The notes under the pieces: generated by a model | Told to the model about the DNA's origin: nothing | Seen by the model: only the letters and a program-made list of their open reading frames with translations | Database searches by the model: none | Shown: in pieces, positions 24,802-34,248 of the stretch | Layout: each line of letters begins with the position of its first letter | Numbering within the stretch: position 1 is the stretch's first letter | Assembly: GCF_009602435.1 (NCBI RefSeq) | Contig: NZ_VZDQ01000005.1 | Location: 27,618 to 68,749, forward strand | DNA from: Sediminibacillus terrae | Lineage (GTDB): Bacteria > Bacillota > Bacilli > Bacillales > Amphibacillaceae | Direction of reading: 5' to 3' | Length of the DNA: 41,132 bases | Position numbers and translations under genes: made by a program

Positions 24802-25238
24802 TCATCTCCGTTATCTGAAATTTTATTTAAAATAAGACTGTGCAGCTCGACGAGTTTTTCAACGTCCTGGTCGTTTATCTCTTTTAGACCTTCCATTCTT
24901 TCCAGGTAGCTTTTATACGATTCCTTTTTCTTTTTCACGCCCGCCTCGGTAAGCGTCAAAACAATGGCACGGCGATCTTGTTCTGATCTGGTTCGTTCTA
25001 CATAACCAGCCTTGACCAATCGTTCGACAGTACCGCTGATCGTGCTTTTGCTATTGTTTAATTTATTGGCTATTTCGACAAGACCGAGCTCAGGCTGTTC
25101 CTCCAGCAACTTCATGATCTGCAGTTGCAGAGTGGTAACCCCTAAATCATTGGCATTGTGCCACATCTGTTTATAGAAGGCTTTGCTCACTTCCCGGAAA
25201 GAAGTAATGATGCTTTCTATTTTTTTGTTTTCCTGCAA
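24798..25238 (-). CDS. MarR-family transcriptional regulator
   Basis: 146-aa winged-helix regulator. The recognition region is typical: LGLVEIANKLNNSKSTISGTVERLVKAGYVERTRSEQDRRAIVLTLTEAG family layout (about residues 51-100), with the DRR motif in the wing. Flanking helices form the dimer interface. It is first in a two-gene unit with the efflux pump. A near-palindrome upstream is a plausible operator, implying autorepression relieved by a ligand. AGGAGAGG-type ribosome site. Confidence 0.93.
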   Translation of the reverse strand: MQENKKIESIITSFREVSKAFYKQMWHNANDLGVTTLQLQIMKLLEEQPELGLVEIANKLNNSKSTISGTVERLVKAGYVERTRSEQDRRAIVLTLTEAGVKKKKESYKSYLERMEGLKEINDQDVEKLVELHSLILNKISDNGDE

Positions 25239-25288
25239 ATCTACCTCTCCTTTACGCTATCCCTTCCTGCAATTAAGAGGGCAATTTA

Positions 25289-25305
25289 GTTCATATACGA
25301 ACAAT
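25289..25305 (-). promoter_or_regulatory. Candidate MarR operator
   Basis: A near-palindrome TTCATATACGAA (25290-25301), extended by GTTC/GAAC symmetry, lies about 50 nt before the marR start. It sits in an AT-rich promoter-like stretch that includes TTGTGC and TAAATT at 19-nt spacing on the minus strand. Assignment is from position and symmetry. Confidence 0.45.
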
Positions 25306-25357
25306 TAGCACAAGAACTATTATAATCTTTTTAGAGGAAAAAGCAATAGAATAAAAG

Positions 25358-25395
25358 CAAAAAATAAAAGTAAACGCCTTCATGACGGCGTTTAC
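25358..25395 (-). terminator. Terminator-like hairpin facing marR, with no known gene upstream
   Basis: GTAAACGCC (25370-25378) pairs with GGCGTTTAC (25387-25395). The T-rich tract follows only on the minus strand. It would stop minus-strand transcripts arriving from the spoIIE side. Between here and spoIIE (25396-25593) I see no convincing gene: a 43-codon frame from ATG 25445 lacks a ribosome site, and TGAGAGC/GCTCTCA around 25510-25550 could form a hairpin. Confidence 0.55.
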
Positions 25396-25560
25396 CATTG
25401 GGGTAGGAAAATCAAGGTCCTGCAAAGGATTGTGTTTGTATATGCTTATGGTTCGAGAAAAGGAGGTTCAAGAAACCCCAAATTGCAAACGGATAAATCG
25501 ACAGCATGTTGAGAGCTTGTTTAGATTTTATGTTGAAAATCGCTCTCATCACTGGAATGA

Positions 25561-25627
25561 CGTCGAAGACTTTTTTTGATTTGACCCGTTGTTTTGACAA
25601 AAAAAAGAGACGGGATGTGTTTAAATA
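25561..25627 (+). promoter_or_regulatory. Spo0A-type promoter of spoIIE
   Basis: TTGACA (25594-25599) and TTAAAT (25621-25626) are separated by 21 nt. This wide spacing is characteristic of Spo0A~P-activated sigma-A promoters such as spoIIG and spoIIE. CGTCGAA (25561-25567) matches the 0A box TGTCGAA at 6 of 7 positions, and TTTGACA at 25593 is a 6-of-7 match on the other strand. Confidence 0.6.
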
Positions 25628-25651
25628 AACAACACGAAGGAGTGGTGTTTA

Positions 25652-28096
25652 ATGATGGAGACGGCTGAAAGACAGCAAACGAAGCCAATATCATATAAGA
25701 AGGCTTTGGAAAATGCAAAGCGTAAGATGGGAGATAAGACGAAGTTATTGTTATTGGAAAAAGGATGGCTGCTCTTGTTCGTCGGTTTCTTGCTAGGACG
25801 AGCTATTGTGTTATCTACTATGTCGCCCTTTGCCCTTTCATTCCTCGCTTCAGTTTGGTTTGTTCGAAAGGACAAGTCCTTTCCTGTCATGTTGGCAGTT
25901 CTGGCGGGAGCATTCAGTTTAGGGTTGCATCATGGATTGTTCACCCTCATGGCAATGATGATGTTCATTTTCACCGCAGCAGTTTTTAAAAATGTCAAGC
26001 ACCAACAAAAGCTGCTGCCGCTGCTCGTGCTTATATCCAGTATGATGCCACGGGTATTCAGCTTTTCCTTGTTAAACCAACTGACTGCCTACGAATGGAT
26101 GCTTGCCGTGGTGGAAGGGATCCTTGCTGCTGTGCTTGTTCTTATATTTATGCAAAGTGTGCCTTTATTATCACCAAAAAGGTACAAACCTGCTCTGAAA
26201 AACGAAGAAATCGTCTGCATGATCATTTTACTCGCTTCGATATTGACCGGAACCATCGGGTGGGAGATTCAGGGGGCATCAATCGAACAAATAACTTCCC
26301 GCTATTTGGTGTTGCTGCTTGCCTTTGTCGGAGGTGCTGCCATCGGATCGACTGTTGGGGTGGTGGCAGGATTGATTTTAAGCTTGGCCAACGTTGCAAG
26401 TCTTTACCAGATGAGTTTGCTTGCTTTTTCCGGTCTGCTTGGAGGGTTGCTGAAGGATGGAAAGAAGGTGGGCGTCAGTATTGGTCTGATTGTCGGAACC
26501 TTGCTCATCGGGATATATGGAAAAGGGGTCGAGGCGTTGCTCCCATCCCTGTTGGAAACGTTCATCGCCGTGCTTTTGTTTATTTGTACACCTCACAGTT
26601 GGGTGAAAAGGCTTTCCCGCTACATACCTGGGACGATGGAACATTCCAAAGAGCAGGAACAGTATATGCAAAAGGTGAGAGATGTCACAGCCAACCGAGT
26701 GGAACAGTTCTCCAACGTTTTTCAGGCGTTGTCTAGAAGCTTTGTTCAACAGCAGCAGACACCGCCGGAAGAAGAATATATAAAAGAAACGGATTATTTT
26801 TTGAGCAATGTTACCGAAAAGACATGCCAATCCTGCTTCAAAAAGGACCGCTGTTGGGCGGCGAACTTTGATAAAACCTATGGTCTGCTTACAGAAGTGA
26901 AAAATGATATGGAAACGGGTGGAGGCCCTAATAAAATATTGCAGCGGAATCTGGAAGATCATTGTGTCAAATCTGCAAAAGTAATAGAGACGATGCGTCA
27001 CGAGCTATCCTTTTATGAGGCGAATCAAAAATTAAAAAAGCAAGTGAGCGAAAGCAGGCGGTTTGTGGCTGACCAACTACTGGGCGTGTCGGAAGTCATG
27101 GACGATTTTGCCAAGGAAATCATGAAAGAACGGGAGAACCATGAACACCAGGAAACGGAAATAGCTGCAGCCCTTAAACAGCTGGGCATGGAAATTGAAA
27201 AACTCGACATTTTCAGTGTAGAAAAAGGCAATATCGATATTGAGATGCATCTTACCTTTTCCCAATATCATGGCGAAGGTCCAAAGTTGATCGCTCCGAT
27301 GCTGTCCGACATTTTACAGGAAACAGTGGTGGTCAAGGAAGAAGACATCTCGCCGTTTCCTAATGGAGAATGCTTCCTGGCGTTCGGATCTGCTAGAAAA
27401 TATGCAGTCGAAACAGGGGTGGCCCATGCTGCCAAAGGTGGCGGATTGGTATCAGGGGACAGTTACTCCACAATTGAACTTGGAGCAGGAAAGTATGCGT
27501 TGGCGATTAGCGATGGCATGGGTAACGGGGAACGGGCTCATGAGGAAAGCACAGAAACACTCCGTTTGCTTCAGCAGATACTGCAATCCGGGATACAAGA
27601 GCAAATCGCCATCAAGTCCATCAATTCCATTCTCTCACTGCGAACGAGCGAAGAAATATTCTCCACGTTGGATTTGGCAGTCATCGATTTACATGACGCA
27701 GCGGTCCGGTTTTTGAAAATCGGATCAACCCCCAGCTTTATCAAAAGGGGTAATACGATGCACAAAATCGAAGCGAGCAATTTGCCGATTGGTATCATTC
27801 GCGAGTTTGACGTAGAGGTCGTCACGGAACAATTAAAGCCGGGCGATGTATTGATTATGATGAGTGACGGGATATTTGAAGGGCCCAAGCATGTAGAAAA
27901 CGTGGATGTTTGGTTGAAAAGAAAAATCAAAGAAATGGAGACAGATAGCCCGCAGGAAATCGCCGATTTGTTATTGGAAGAGGTAGTTCGCAACCGCGCG
28001 GGAGAAATAGAGGATGATATGACTGTTTTAGTGACAAAAGTAGATATCAATAAGCCGAAGTGGGCAGCATTTCCTGCATATCAGCAACATGCATGA
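25652..28096 (+). CDS. spoIIE: Stage II sporulation protein E, PP2C phosphatase
   Basis: Dephosphorylates the anti-anti-sigma factor SpoIIAA, which frees sigma-F in the forespore; it also interacts with FtsZ at the polar septum. At 814 aa it is close to the family's length. About ten membrane segments fill residues 37-330, followed by a regulatory region with coiled-coil character (about 340-560, including CQSCFKKDRCW) and the PP2C/SpoIIE phosphatase domain (about 585-805). Metal-binding motifs SGDSYS (about 601-606) and SDGMGNGERAH (about 619-629) are intact, as is SDGIFEG near 743. AAGGAG about 9 nt before ATG 25652; ATG 25655 is an alternative. Location after yabR and tRNA-Met is conserved. 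Confidence 0.97.
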   Translation: MMETAERQQTKPISYKKALENAKRKMGDKTKLLLLEKGWLLLFVGFLLGRAIVLSTMSPFALSFLASVWFVRKDKSFPVMLAVLAGAFSLGLHHGLFTLMAMMMFIFTAAVFKNVKHQQKLLPLLVLISSMMPRVFSFSLLNQLTAYEWMLAVVEGILAAVLVLIFMQSVPLLSPKRYKPALKNEEIVCMIILLASILTGTIGWEIQGASIEQITSRYLVLLLAFVGGAAIGSTVGVVAGLILSLANVASLYQMSLLAFSGLLGGLLKDGKKVGVSIGLIVGTLLIGIYGKGVEALLPSLLETFIAVLLFICTPHSWVKRLSRYIPGTMEHSKEQEQYMQKVRDVTANRVEQFSNVFQALSRSFVQQQQTPPEEEYIKETDYFLSNVTEKTCQSCFKKDRCWAANFDKTYGLLTEVKNDMETGGGPNKILQRNLEDHCVKSAKVIETMRHELSFYEANQKLKKQVSESRRFVADQLLGVSEVMDDFAKEIMKERENHEHQETEIAAALKQLGMEIEKLDIFSVEKGNIDIEMHLTFSQYHGEGPKLIAPMLSDILQETVVVKEEDISPFPNGECFLAFGSARKYAVETGVAHAAKGGGLVSGDSYSTIELGAGKYALAISDGMGNGERAHEESTETLRLLQQILQSGIQEQIAIKSINSILSLRTSEEIFSTLDLAVIDLHDAAVRFLKIGSTPSFIKRGNTMHKIEASNLPIGIIREFDVEVVTEQLKPGDVLIMMSDGIFEGPKHVENVDVWLKRKIKEMETDSPQEIADLLLEEVVRNRAGEIEDDMTVLVTKVDINKPKWAAFPAYQQHA

Positions 28097-28229
28097 AAGG
28101 TTTTGTTCCTTTTTGCAGGTATATTTTTCCTCCAAACGTCGAAAATGGTGATAATGAATGCAAATGAAACCGCCCCAGTCAGAACCAAACATATACCAGT
28201 AGGATGGATATTCGAGGAGGAGTAGTTTT

Positions 28230-28964
28230 ATGAAAAAAGGAACATTAAAGCAAATCTTGCTGATTACCGATGGCTGTTCCAACAAAGGAGAGAACCCTTC
28301 GGCAGTAGCGGCCTTGGCTTTTGAACAGGGCATTACCGTGAATGTGATTGGCGTATTGGAAGATAGTCAGACGGAACACGACAGTGGACTGCAAGAAGTG
28401 GAGGATATTGCGCTGTCTGGTGGCGGCGTCAGCCAAATCGTCTACCAACAAGTTTTGTCAAAAACAGTACAGGCCGTTACCAAACAAGCTATGACACAAA
28501 CACTTCAGGGAGTGGTCAATCAGGAATTGCAACAAATCCTGGGTCCAAATCAAAGTCTGGAAGATTTACCCCCGGAACAAAGAGGGGAAGTCATGGAGGT
28601 TGTCGAGGATCTTGGCGAGACGTGCGATTTGGAAGTGCTTGTCCTGGTAGATACGAGTGCAAGCATGACGGACAAGCTTCCGACGGTTCAGGAAGCATTG
28701 TTCGATTTATCAGTCAGCCTGAATGCAAGGATTGGCAGAAATCGGTTCTCAATCTATGCTTTTCCGGGTAAGAAGACTGCAATAAACAAAGTGTTGGACT
28801 GGGCACCGCGGCTCGATTCTATATCCTCTGTTTTCCCTAAGCTTACTAGTGGCGGTATTACACCGACAGGACCAGCTTTGAAAGAGGCGATGTATCAATT
28901 TGGCAAGAAAAGCTTGCTAAGGAGCTTTAGAAATGAAAATCGATCAGACGTCGAAGAAGCGTGA
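28230..28964 (+). CDS. yabS: VWA-domain protein YabS
   Basis: 244-aa protein that begins with VWA-like strands (KQILLITDGCSNKGE, residues about 7-21). It then has a helical insert with low-complexity Gln-rich helices (about 75-125) and a von Willebrand A fold whose metal site is DTSASM at about 141-146, with TPTGPALKEA near 212-221. The 3' 32 nt overlap yabT. B. subtilis yabS lies in the same place between spoIIE and yabT; its function is unknown. GAGGAGGAG about 9 nt upstream of the ATG. The 133 nt upstream show no clear promoter. Confidence 0.9.
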   Translation: MKKGTLKQILLITDGCSNKGENPSAVAALAFEQGITVNVIGVLEDSQTEHDSGLQEVEDIALSGGGVSQIVYQQVLSKTVQAVTKQAMTQTLQGVVNQELQQILGPNQSLEDLPPEQRGEVMEVVEDLGETCDLEVLVLVDTSASMTDKLPTVQEALFDLSVSLNARIGRNRFSIYAFPGKKTAINKVLDWAPRLDSISSVFPKLTSGGITPTGPALKEAMYQFGKKSLLRSFRNENRSDVEEA

Positions 28965-29886
28965 GCATCCTCTCCCTCCAGGAACGATTATCTCGGGAAA
29001 GTGGCATAGAAACCAGTACAAAATTGTTAAAAAGCTGGGAAACGGAGCAGTAGGCACCGTTTATCTTTGCGATCATCAAGGAAATCGGGCTGCATTAAAA
29101 ATAAGTTCCAGTGGTTCCTCCATCACCACCGAAGTGAATGTTTTGAAAACCTTAAAAAAGGTCCAGGGAAACGGCAGCCTTGGACCTTCTTTGTTGGATG
29201 TCGATGATTGGCTCCATCCTTCTGGTGCCAGATACTCTTTTTATGTCATGGAATATGTAAACGGTCAAGGGCTTGGCACCTTCATCCGTTTGAACGGAGA
29301 TGATTGGCTGGGTACTTTCATGATGCAGCTGTTAGGAGATTTAGAGCACCTGCACCGATCAGGTTGGGTGTTCGGCGATTTAAAGACGGAGAACTTGCTG
29401 GTCGCCTCCTCTCCGCCAAGAGTCAGGTGGATCGATGTAGGCGGAACGACACAAATCGGTAGATCCATTAAGGAATATACGGAATTTTATGATCGAGGCT
29501 ACTGGAATATGGGCAGTCGAAAGGCAGAACCATCCTATGATTTGTTTGCTTTGGCCATGGTGATGCTGCATGTTTATCACCCGGGGAGATTCGACAAAGG
29601 CAATCAACCGGAAAAAACTTTGATGAACAAACTAGGATCAACCAGGCAGTTGAAAAGATTCCAGGTTCCACTGAAAAAGGCGCTTAAAGGTACCTATACC
29701 TCCAGCAGTCAAATGAAACAAGAGATTGCCACCCTTCTTATGTACCGGCCGCAAACTTCCCCGAAAATGACCAGGGCAACTGCCAGAAAAGTGACTACAG
29801 CCAACCGGGATCGGTCCCTGTTGGAAAGCATCAGTATTTTAATTGCTGCAGGTCTGTTTTATTTATTTCATATTTTGTTAATCTAA
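28933..29886 (+). CDS. yabT: Sporulation-associated Hanks-type Ser/Thr kinase YabT
   Basis: 317-aa membrane-anchored kinase. In B. subtilis YabT is a septal, DNA-activated kinase of sporulation that phosphorylates RecA. Visible: glycine-rich loop LGNGAVGTVYLC (about 36-47), the lysine of AALKIS (about 54), the catalytic loop in the YabT-specific form GWVFGDLKTENLL (about 142-154, no His-Arg before the Asp), and DVGG (about 167-170) in place of DFG. A basic linker (about 275-298) leads to one C-terminal membrane helix (about 300-317). These departures from canonical kinases are normal for YabT. The start overlaps yabS by 32 nt; the ribosome site AAGGAG lies within yabS. Confidence 0.93.
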   Translation: MKIDQTSKKREHPLPPGTIISGKWHRNQYKIVKKLGNGAVGTVYLCDHQGNRAALKISSSGSSITTEVNVLKTLKKVQGNGSLGPSLLDVDDWLHPSGARYSFYVMEYVNGQGLGTFIRLNGDDWLGTFMMQLLGDLEHLHRSGWVFGDLKTENLLVASSPPRVRWIDVGGTTQIGRSIKEYTEFYDRGYWNMGSRKAEPSYDLFALAMVMLHVYHPGRFDKGNQPEKTLMNKLGSTRQLKRFQVPLKKALKGTYTSSSQMKQEIATLLMYRPQTSPKMTRATARKVTTANRDRSLLESISILIAAGLFYLFHILLI

Positions 29887-29940
29887 ACCATACCGCCTCT
29901 TTTGCAGTACAAAATCGGAAGTGATAGGATTAAAGTGGTT

Positions 29941-30122
29941 TGGACGAACAAAAGCGGAAGCGACCGGTCAACGGCGCAGGGAGTGGACTGAGCCGAAGGA
30001 GATAAAGGAAACACTGAGCGCAGCGAAGATGTTGACTTATTGACGGAGGTGAAGGAAGTCTTCGAGCCGTTGGGAGCTGGAGCTGGACGAACAAAAGCGG
30101 AAGCGACCGGTCAACGGCGCAG
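29941..30122. repeat. Dispersed repeat bounded by 39-bp direct repeats
   Basis: The 39 nt at 29941-29979 (TGGACGAACAAAAGCGGAAG and on) recur exactly at 30084-30122. The 104 nt between contain GAGTGGACTGAGCCGAAGGA and end GGAGCTGGAGC. The pattern suggests one whole and one truncated tandem copy of a ~143-bp unit. The reverse complement of its right part shares CGTCCAGCTCCAGC with the element at 19201. It fills most of the gap between yabT and tilS. Confidence 0.8.
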
Positions 30123-30156
30123 AAATTAATGGTTAGCCGGTAATGGAGTGGGGAAT

Positions 30157-31548
30157 ATGGAAACAAAAGTCAAAGAGTTAATTAAAAGAGAAAAGCTGCT
30201 TCATGAGGGGGCTACTGTTCTGGTGGGTGTCTCAGGGGGACCGGATTCACTCGCTTTGCTTCACATTTTAGCTTCGATGAAAGAAGAATGGAACCTTCGG
30301 CTGATTGCATTGACTGTTGATCATGGTTTAAGAGGGGATGAATCAAAACAGGATGTTGAATTTGTAAGAGGGATATGTAATTCGTGGAAGATCGAAATTG
30401 TTGAAACCTTTTTGGATGTGCCGGCGTATAAGAGAAAGGAAGGCACAGGCACCCAGCTTTCGGCGAGAAATCTGCGATATCAGTTTTTTGCCGAACAAAT
30501 GGAAAAGTCCGGAGCTGAGTATCTTGCTTTGGGCCACCATGCCGACGACCAGGCGGAATCTGTTCTGATGGGTTTAACGCGGGGTGCGAATATTTCGGCA
30601 TTGCAGGGTATCCCGATCAAGCGATCGTTCGCCGGCGGGATTATCATACGTCCTTTCATGAGTTCCTCCAGGGCTGAAATCGAGGATTATTGTGTGAAGC
30701 ATGGGATGGTACCGAGAAGGGATCCTTCCAACGAAGAGGACGATTATACAAGGAATTATTTCCGCTTACACGTCCTCCCGCTTCTCAAAGCAAAAAATCC
30801 AAACTTCTTACAAACTGTTCGCAGGCTGAGTGATGCAGCAAGAAGCGATGAAACTTATTTGACCGAACAGGCAGAAAAACTTGTCCTTGCCCATGTAGAG
30901 TTCACAGAAGGTGATAAACAGGCGGCGTTTCAGATAGAAACCTTTGCCAAGTTCCCCATTGCTTTACAAAGGCGAGCCTTTCATCTAATATTGAATTATC
31001 TATACGATTCGACTTCACCTGACCTTTCATATGCCCATGAGGATCGATTCTTCAGCCTGATTTCAAGCAGTAAAGCAAACGCATCGGTAGATTTGCCCTT
31101 AGGATTGAAGATCATCAAGGCATACCATTCAATTACGTTTTCTTTTGCGGCCGAATTCGGCGGCAGCTATTACATAGTTTTGCAAGGCCCGGGCAGTGTC
31201 GAACTGCCTGACGGATCCATCCTGTCTGCTTCGGTTGTCTGTGAACCCTTGGAAGATTCCCGCTTTGCCATTACATATGATTTAGCCGGAATAAACTGGC
31301 CGTTGTCCATCCGTTCCCGAAAACCTGGAGATAAAATGAGGGTCAAAGGAATGAAAGGGACAAAAAAGATCAAAGATATCCTTATTGATGAAAAAATACC
31401 GATTGGCTTAAGAGAGGGTTGGCCGGTAGTCGAAGATGGAAAAGGCAATATTTTATGGCTGGCTGGATTAAGAAGTGCGGTTCTGCCTTCCGGTGGTCAT
31501 GACGGCAAATTTCTGCGGTTGCATTACGAGAAGAACAGTAACATCTAG
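30157..31548 (+). CDS. tilS: tRNA(Ile)-lysidine synthase TilS
   Basis: Modifies the wobble cytidine of the CAU-anticodon tRNA-Ile2 to lysidine using lysine and ATP, changing both its charging and decoding; essential. About 463 aa. The N-type ATP-pyrophosphatase loop SGGPDS is near residues 24-29. [11 protein letters not shown] and [13 protein letters not shown] follow near 125-150, and the C-terminal substrate-binding domain shows [24 protein letters not shown] typical of TilS. ATG 30157 is preferred (GGAG 8 nt upstream); the in-frame GTG 30148 would add three residues. It precedes hpt by 11 nt. Confidence 0.95.
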   Translation: METKVKELIKREKLLHEGATVLVGVSGGPDSLALLHILASMKEEWNLRLIALTVDHGLRGDESKQDVEFVRGICNSWKIEIVETFLDVPAYKRKEGTGTQLSARNLRYQFFAEQMEKSGAEYLALGHHADDQAESVLMGLTRGANISALQGIPIKRSFAGGIIIRPFMSSSRAEIEDYCVKHGMVPRRDPSNEEDDYTRNYFRLHVLPLLKAKNPNFLQTVRRLSDAARSDETYLTEQAEKLVLAHVEFTEGDKQAAFQIETFAKFPIALQRRAFHLILNYLYDSTSPDLSYAHEDRFFSLISSSKANASVDLPLGLKIIKAYHSITFSFAAEFGGSYYIVLQGPGSVELPDGSILSASVVCEPLEDSRFAITYDLAGINWPLSIRSRKPGDKMRVKGMKGTKKIKDILIDEKIPIGLREGWPVVEDGKGNILWLAGLRSAVLPSGGHDGKFLRLHYEKNSNI

Positions 31549-31559
31549 GAGGATCAGGA

Positions 31560-32102
31560 ATGAATAACGATATCGAAAAAGTTCTGATTTCTGAAGAAGA
31601 AATCAAAGAAAAATGCCAGGAGTTAGGGGCACGTTTAACAAAGGAATATGAAGGGAAATTCCCATTGGCAGTCGGGGTGCTGAAGGGCGCGATGCCATTT
31701 ATGTCAGATATACTCCGGGCAATGGATACTCACCTTGAGATGGACTTTATGGATGTTTCCAGCTACGGAGGAGAAACCAGATCATCCGGGGAAGTGAAAA
31801 TCGTCAAGGATTTAGATACAAAGGTCGAGGGTAGAGATTTACTGATAATAGAGGATATCATCGACAGTGGATTGACGCTCAGTTACCTGGTTGATTTGTT
31901 TAAATACCGGAAGGCCAACTCGATTAAAATCGTTACACTCTTGGACAAACCCGAAGGCAGGAAGGTAGATATCAAGGCCGATGTTGTCGGATTCCATGTG
32001 CCGAATGAATTTGTGGTAGGCTATGGGTTGGACTACAAAGAGAAGTATCGCAATCTTCCTTATGTAGGAGTATTGAAGCCGAAGATTTACGGCGGTGAAT
32101 AA
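31560..32102 (+). CDS. hpt: Hypoxanthine-guanine phosphoribosyltransferase Hpt
   Basis: Purine salvage enzyme converting hypoxanthine or guanine plus PRPP to IMP or GMP. 180 aa as expected. The PRPP-binding motif [14 protein letters not shown] is at about residues 98-111. The flexible-loop region [16 protein letters not shown] is near 65-80, and the C-terminal [20 protein letters not shown] signature is complete. AGGAGG lies about 8 nt before the ATG. It is in one unit with tilS, the conserved tilS-hpt-ftsH order. Confidence 0.97.
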   Translation: MNNDIEKVLISEEEIKEKCQELGARLTKEYEGKFPLAVGVLKGAMPFMSDILRAMDTHLEMDFMDVSSYGGETRSSGEVKIVKDLDTKVEGRDLLIIEDIIDSGLTLSYLVDLFKYRKANSIKIVTLLDKPEGRKVDIKADVVGFHVPNEFVVGYGLDYKEKYRNLPYVGVLKPKIYGGE

Positions 32103-32126
32103 TCTTGTTTGATTGACAGGTATGAC

Positions 32127-32192
32127 TGTCGAAATATTGACATATCTTAAAAGGGTAATCAGTTGTATTGGTCCTTTTTCATATGGTACTAT
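32127..32192 (+). promoter_or_regulatory. ftsH promoter with a perfect 0A box
   Basis: TTGTAT (32163-32168), 18-nt spacer, TACTAT (32187-32192) is a reasonable sigma-A promoter 36 nt before ftsH. A perfect 0A box, TGTCGAA, is at 32127-32133, 30 nt upstream of the -35. Spo0A control of this promoter is inferred from the 7-mer only. Confidence 0.5.
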
Positions 32193-32227
32193 TTACTATA
32201 GTTTTCTCGCTTGGGAGGAGGTAGGCA

Positions 32228-34207
32228 ATGAACCGAATTTTTCGTAATGTCATTTTTTATTTCCTGATATTCCTGGTGGTAATCGGAATTGTCGGAGTAT
32301 TTAATGGACAGAACAATCAAGAAACAGAATATAATGTCAATGAGTTTATGCAGAAATTGAACAATGGTGAAATTTCAGATATGACCATGCAGCCCTCTAA
32401 TGGTGTTTATCGTATAACTGGAGAATTAACCGGCGAAGAAAACGAAACATTCATCACCAATGTTCCGGATAATCCTGACATCGTTGCCGGTATTACCGAT
32501 ACAGCAACCGACCAGGGGATACTGAATGTTGAAGAAGAGGAGCAACCAAGCGGATGGGTAACATTCCTTACCACGATGATTCCGTTTGTTATTATATTTA
32601 TCTTATTCTTCTTCCTGTTAAATCAGGCGCAGGGCGGCGGCAGCCGAGTTATGAACTTCGGTAAAAGCAAAGCCAAGCTGTACAGCGAAGAGAAGAAGAA
32701 GGTCAGATTTAAAGATGTTGCAGGTGCCGATGAAGAGAAGCAGGAACTGGTAGAGGTCGTGGATTTCTTAAAGGATCCTCGTAAGTTTGCCAATATCGGG
32801 GCAAGAATTCCGAAAGGGGTTCTGTTGGTCGGCCCTCCGGGTACAGGTAAAACCTTGCTGGCACAGGCCGTTGCCGGAGAAGCTGGCGTGCCTTTCTTTT
32901 CCATCAGTGGTTCCGACTTCGTGGAAATGTTCGTAGGTGTCGGTGCTTCTCGTGTTCGTGATTTGTTTGAGAACGCTAAAAAGAATGCACCATGTATTAT
33001 TTTTATTGATGAAATAGATGCAGTCGGCAGACAGCGTGGAGCTGGTGTCGGCGGTGGTCATGATGAACGTGAACAAACATTGAATCAGCTTCTTGTCGAG
33101 ATGGATGGTTTCGGGGAAAACGAGGGCATTATCATAATCGCCGCCACAAACCGACCGGACATTCTCGATCCAGCCTTATTGCGTCCAGGGCGTTTCGACC
33201 GGCAAATCACTGTCGATCGGCCTGATCTTAAAGGCAGGGAAGAAGTACTGAAGGTTCATGCCAGAAACAAACCGCTGGATGATTCCGTTGACCTTAAAAC
33301 GATTGCCATGCGGACACCAGGATTTTCCGGTGCCGATTTGGAAAACCTGCTTAATGAAGCGGCGCTTGTGGCTGCGAGAAGCGATAAACCGAAAATCGAT
33401 ATGCTTTCCGTAGATGAAGCAATTGACCGTGTCATTGCAGGACCTGCCAAGAAGAGCAGAGTCATTTCCGAGAAGGAACGAAATATTGTTGCCTACCATG
33501 AGAGTGGTCACACCATCATCGGAATGGTACTGGATGATGCAGACATGGTCCATAAAGTAACAATCGTACCACGCGGCCAGGCTGGTGGATATGCGGTCAT
33601 GCTGCCGAGGGAAGATCGTTACTTCATGACAAAACCGGAATTGTTGGATAAAATCACCGGACTGCTAGGCGGCCGGGTTTCGGAAGAAATTATATTCGGC
33701 GAGGTCAGTACCGGAGCCCATAATGACTTCCAGCGTGCCACTAGTATAGCCCGTAAGATGGTTACCGAGTATGGCATGAGTGATAAGATCGGCCCGCTGC
33801 AATTTGGCAGCTCGGGTGGACAGGTATTCCTGGGAAGAGATATGCAGAACGAACCAACTTACAGTGATGCAATCGCTTATGAAATCGACCAGGAAGTACA
33901 GAACTTCATCAATCAGTGCTATGCACGTGCAAAAGAGATTCTGACGGAAAACAAGTCCAAGCTCGAGTTGGTAGCTAAAACCTTGCTGGAAGTGGAAACA
34001 CTCGATGCCAGCGAGATAAAATCGTTATTTGAAGAAGGAAAAATGCCTGACAAAGTAGTTTCCGAGCAAGATGGAAATGTACAAGACCAGGATGAGAATT
34101 CCGAAACGAAGGATATGAAAGTGAATATCCAAACAAAATCAGAAGACGAAGCTTCTCATGACAATGCAGAAGACAATGCTCCTGACCAAAATAAAAATAA
34201 CGATTGA
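32228..34207 (+). CDS. ftsH: ATP-dependent membrane zinc protease FtsH
   Basis: Membrane-anchored AAA+ protease that degrades misfolded membrane proteins and regulators such as Spo0E and SpoVM in B. subtilis. 659 aa. Two membrane helices (about 5-24 and 115-135) enclose an extracytoplasmic domain. The AAA domain has Walker A GPPGTGKT (about 202-209), Walker B and neighbours [15 protein letters not shown] (about 259-273) and the second region of homology near 305-325. The M41 zinc site HESGH is at about 424-428. The last 45 residues are strongly acidic and Asn/Asp/Gln-rich, longer than in B. subtilis, in line with a halotolerant proteome. GGGAGGAGG site about 7 nt from the ATG. Confidence 0.98.
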   Translation: MNRIFRNVIFYFLIFLVVIGIVGVFNGQNNQETEYNVNEFMQKLNNGEISDMTMQPSNGVYRITGELTGEENETFITNVPDNPDIVAGITDTATDQGILNVEEEEQPSGWVTFLTTMIPFVIIFILFFFLLNQAQGGGSRVMNFGKSKAKLYSEEKKKVRFKDVAGADEEKQELVEVVDFLKDPRKFANIGARIPKGVLLVGPPGTGKTLLAQAVAGEAGVPFFSISGSDFVEMFVGVGASRVRDLFENAKKNAPCIIFIDEIDAVGRQRGAGVGGGHDEREQTLNQLLVEMDGFGENEGIIIIAATNRPDILDPALLRPGRFDRQITVDRPDLKGREEVLKVHARNKPLDDSVDLKTIAMRTPGFSGADLENLLNEAALVAARSDKPKIDMLSVDEAIDRVIAGPAKKSRVISEKERNIVAYHESGHTIIGMVLDDADMVHKVTIVPRGQAGGYAVMLPREDRYFMTKPELLDKITGLLGGRVSEEIIFGEVSTGAHNDFQRATSIARKMVTEYGMSDKIGPLQFGSSGGQVFLGRDMQNEPTYSDAIAYEIDQEVQNFINQCYARAKEILTENKSKLELVAKTLLEVETLDASEIKSLFEEGKMPDKVVSEQDGNVQDQDENSETKDMKVNIQTKSEDEASHDNAEDNAPDQNKNND

Positions 34208-34212
34208 TAATT

Positions 34213-34248
34213 ACGCCCTCTTTGAAGTGAGACAAAGAGGGCGTTTTT
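34213..34248 (+). terminator. Terminator of ftsH
   Basis: ACGCCCTCTTTG (34213-34224) pairs with CAAAGAGGGCGT (34233-34244), followed by TTTTT. Confidence 0.85.

Noticed and set aside
25412-25600. 62-codon minus-strand ORF near spoIIE
   Set aside because: No ribosome site and it overlaps the Spo0A promoter; no family resemblance.
26095-27001. Long overlapping ORFs in other frames of spoIIE
   Set aside because: Shadows of the high-confidence spoIIE frame; no ribosome sites.
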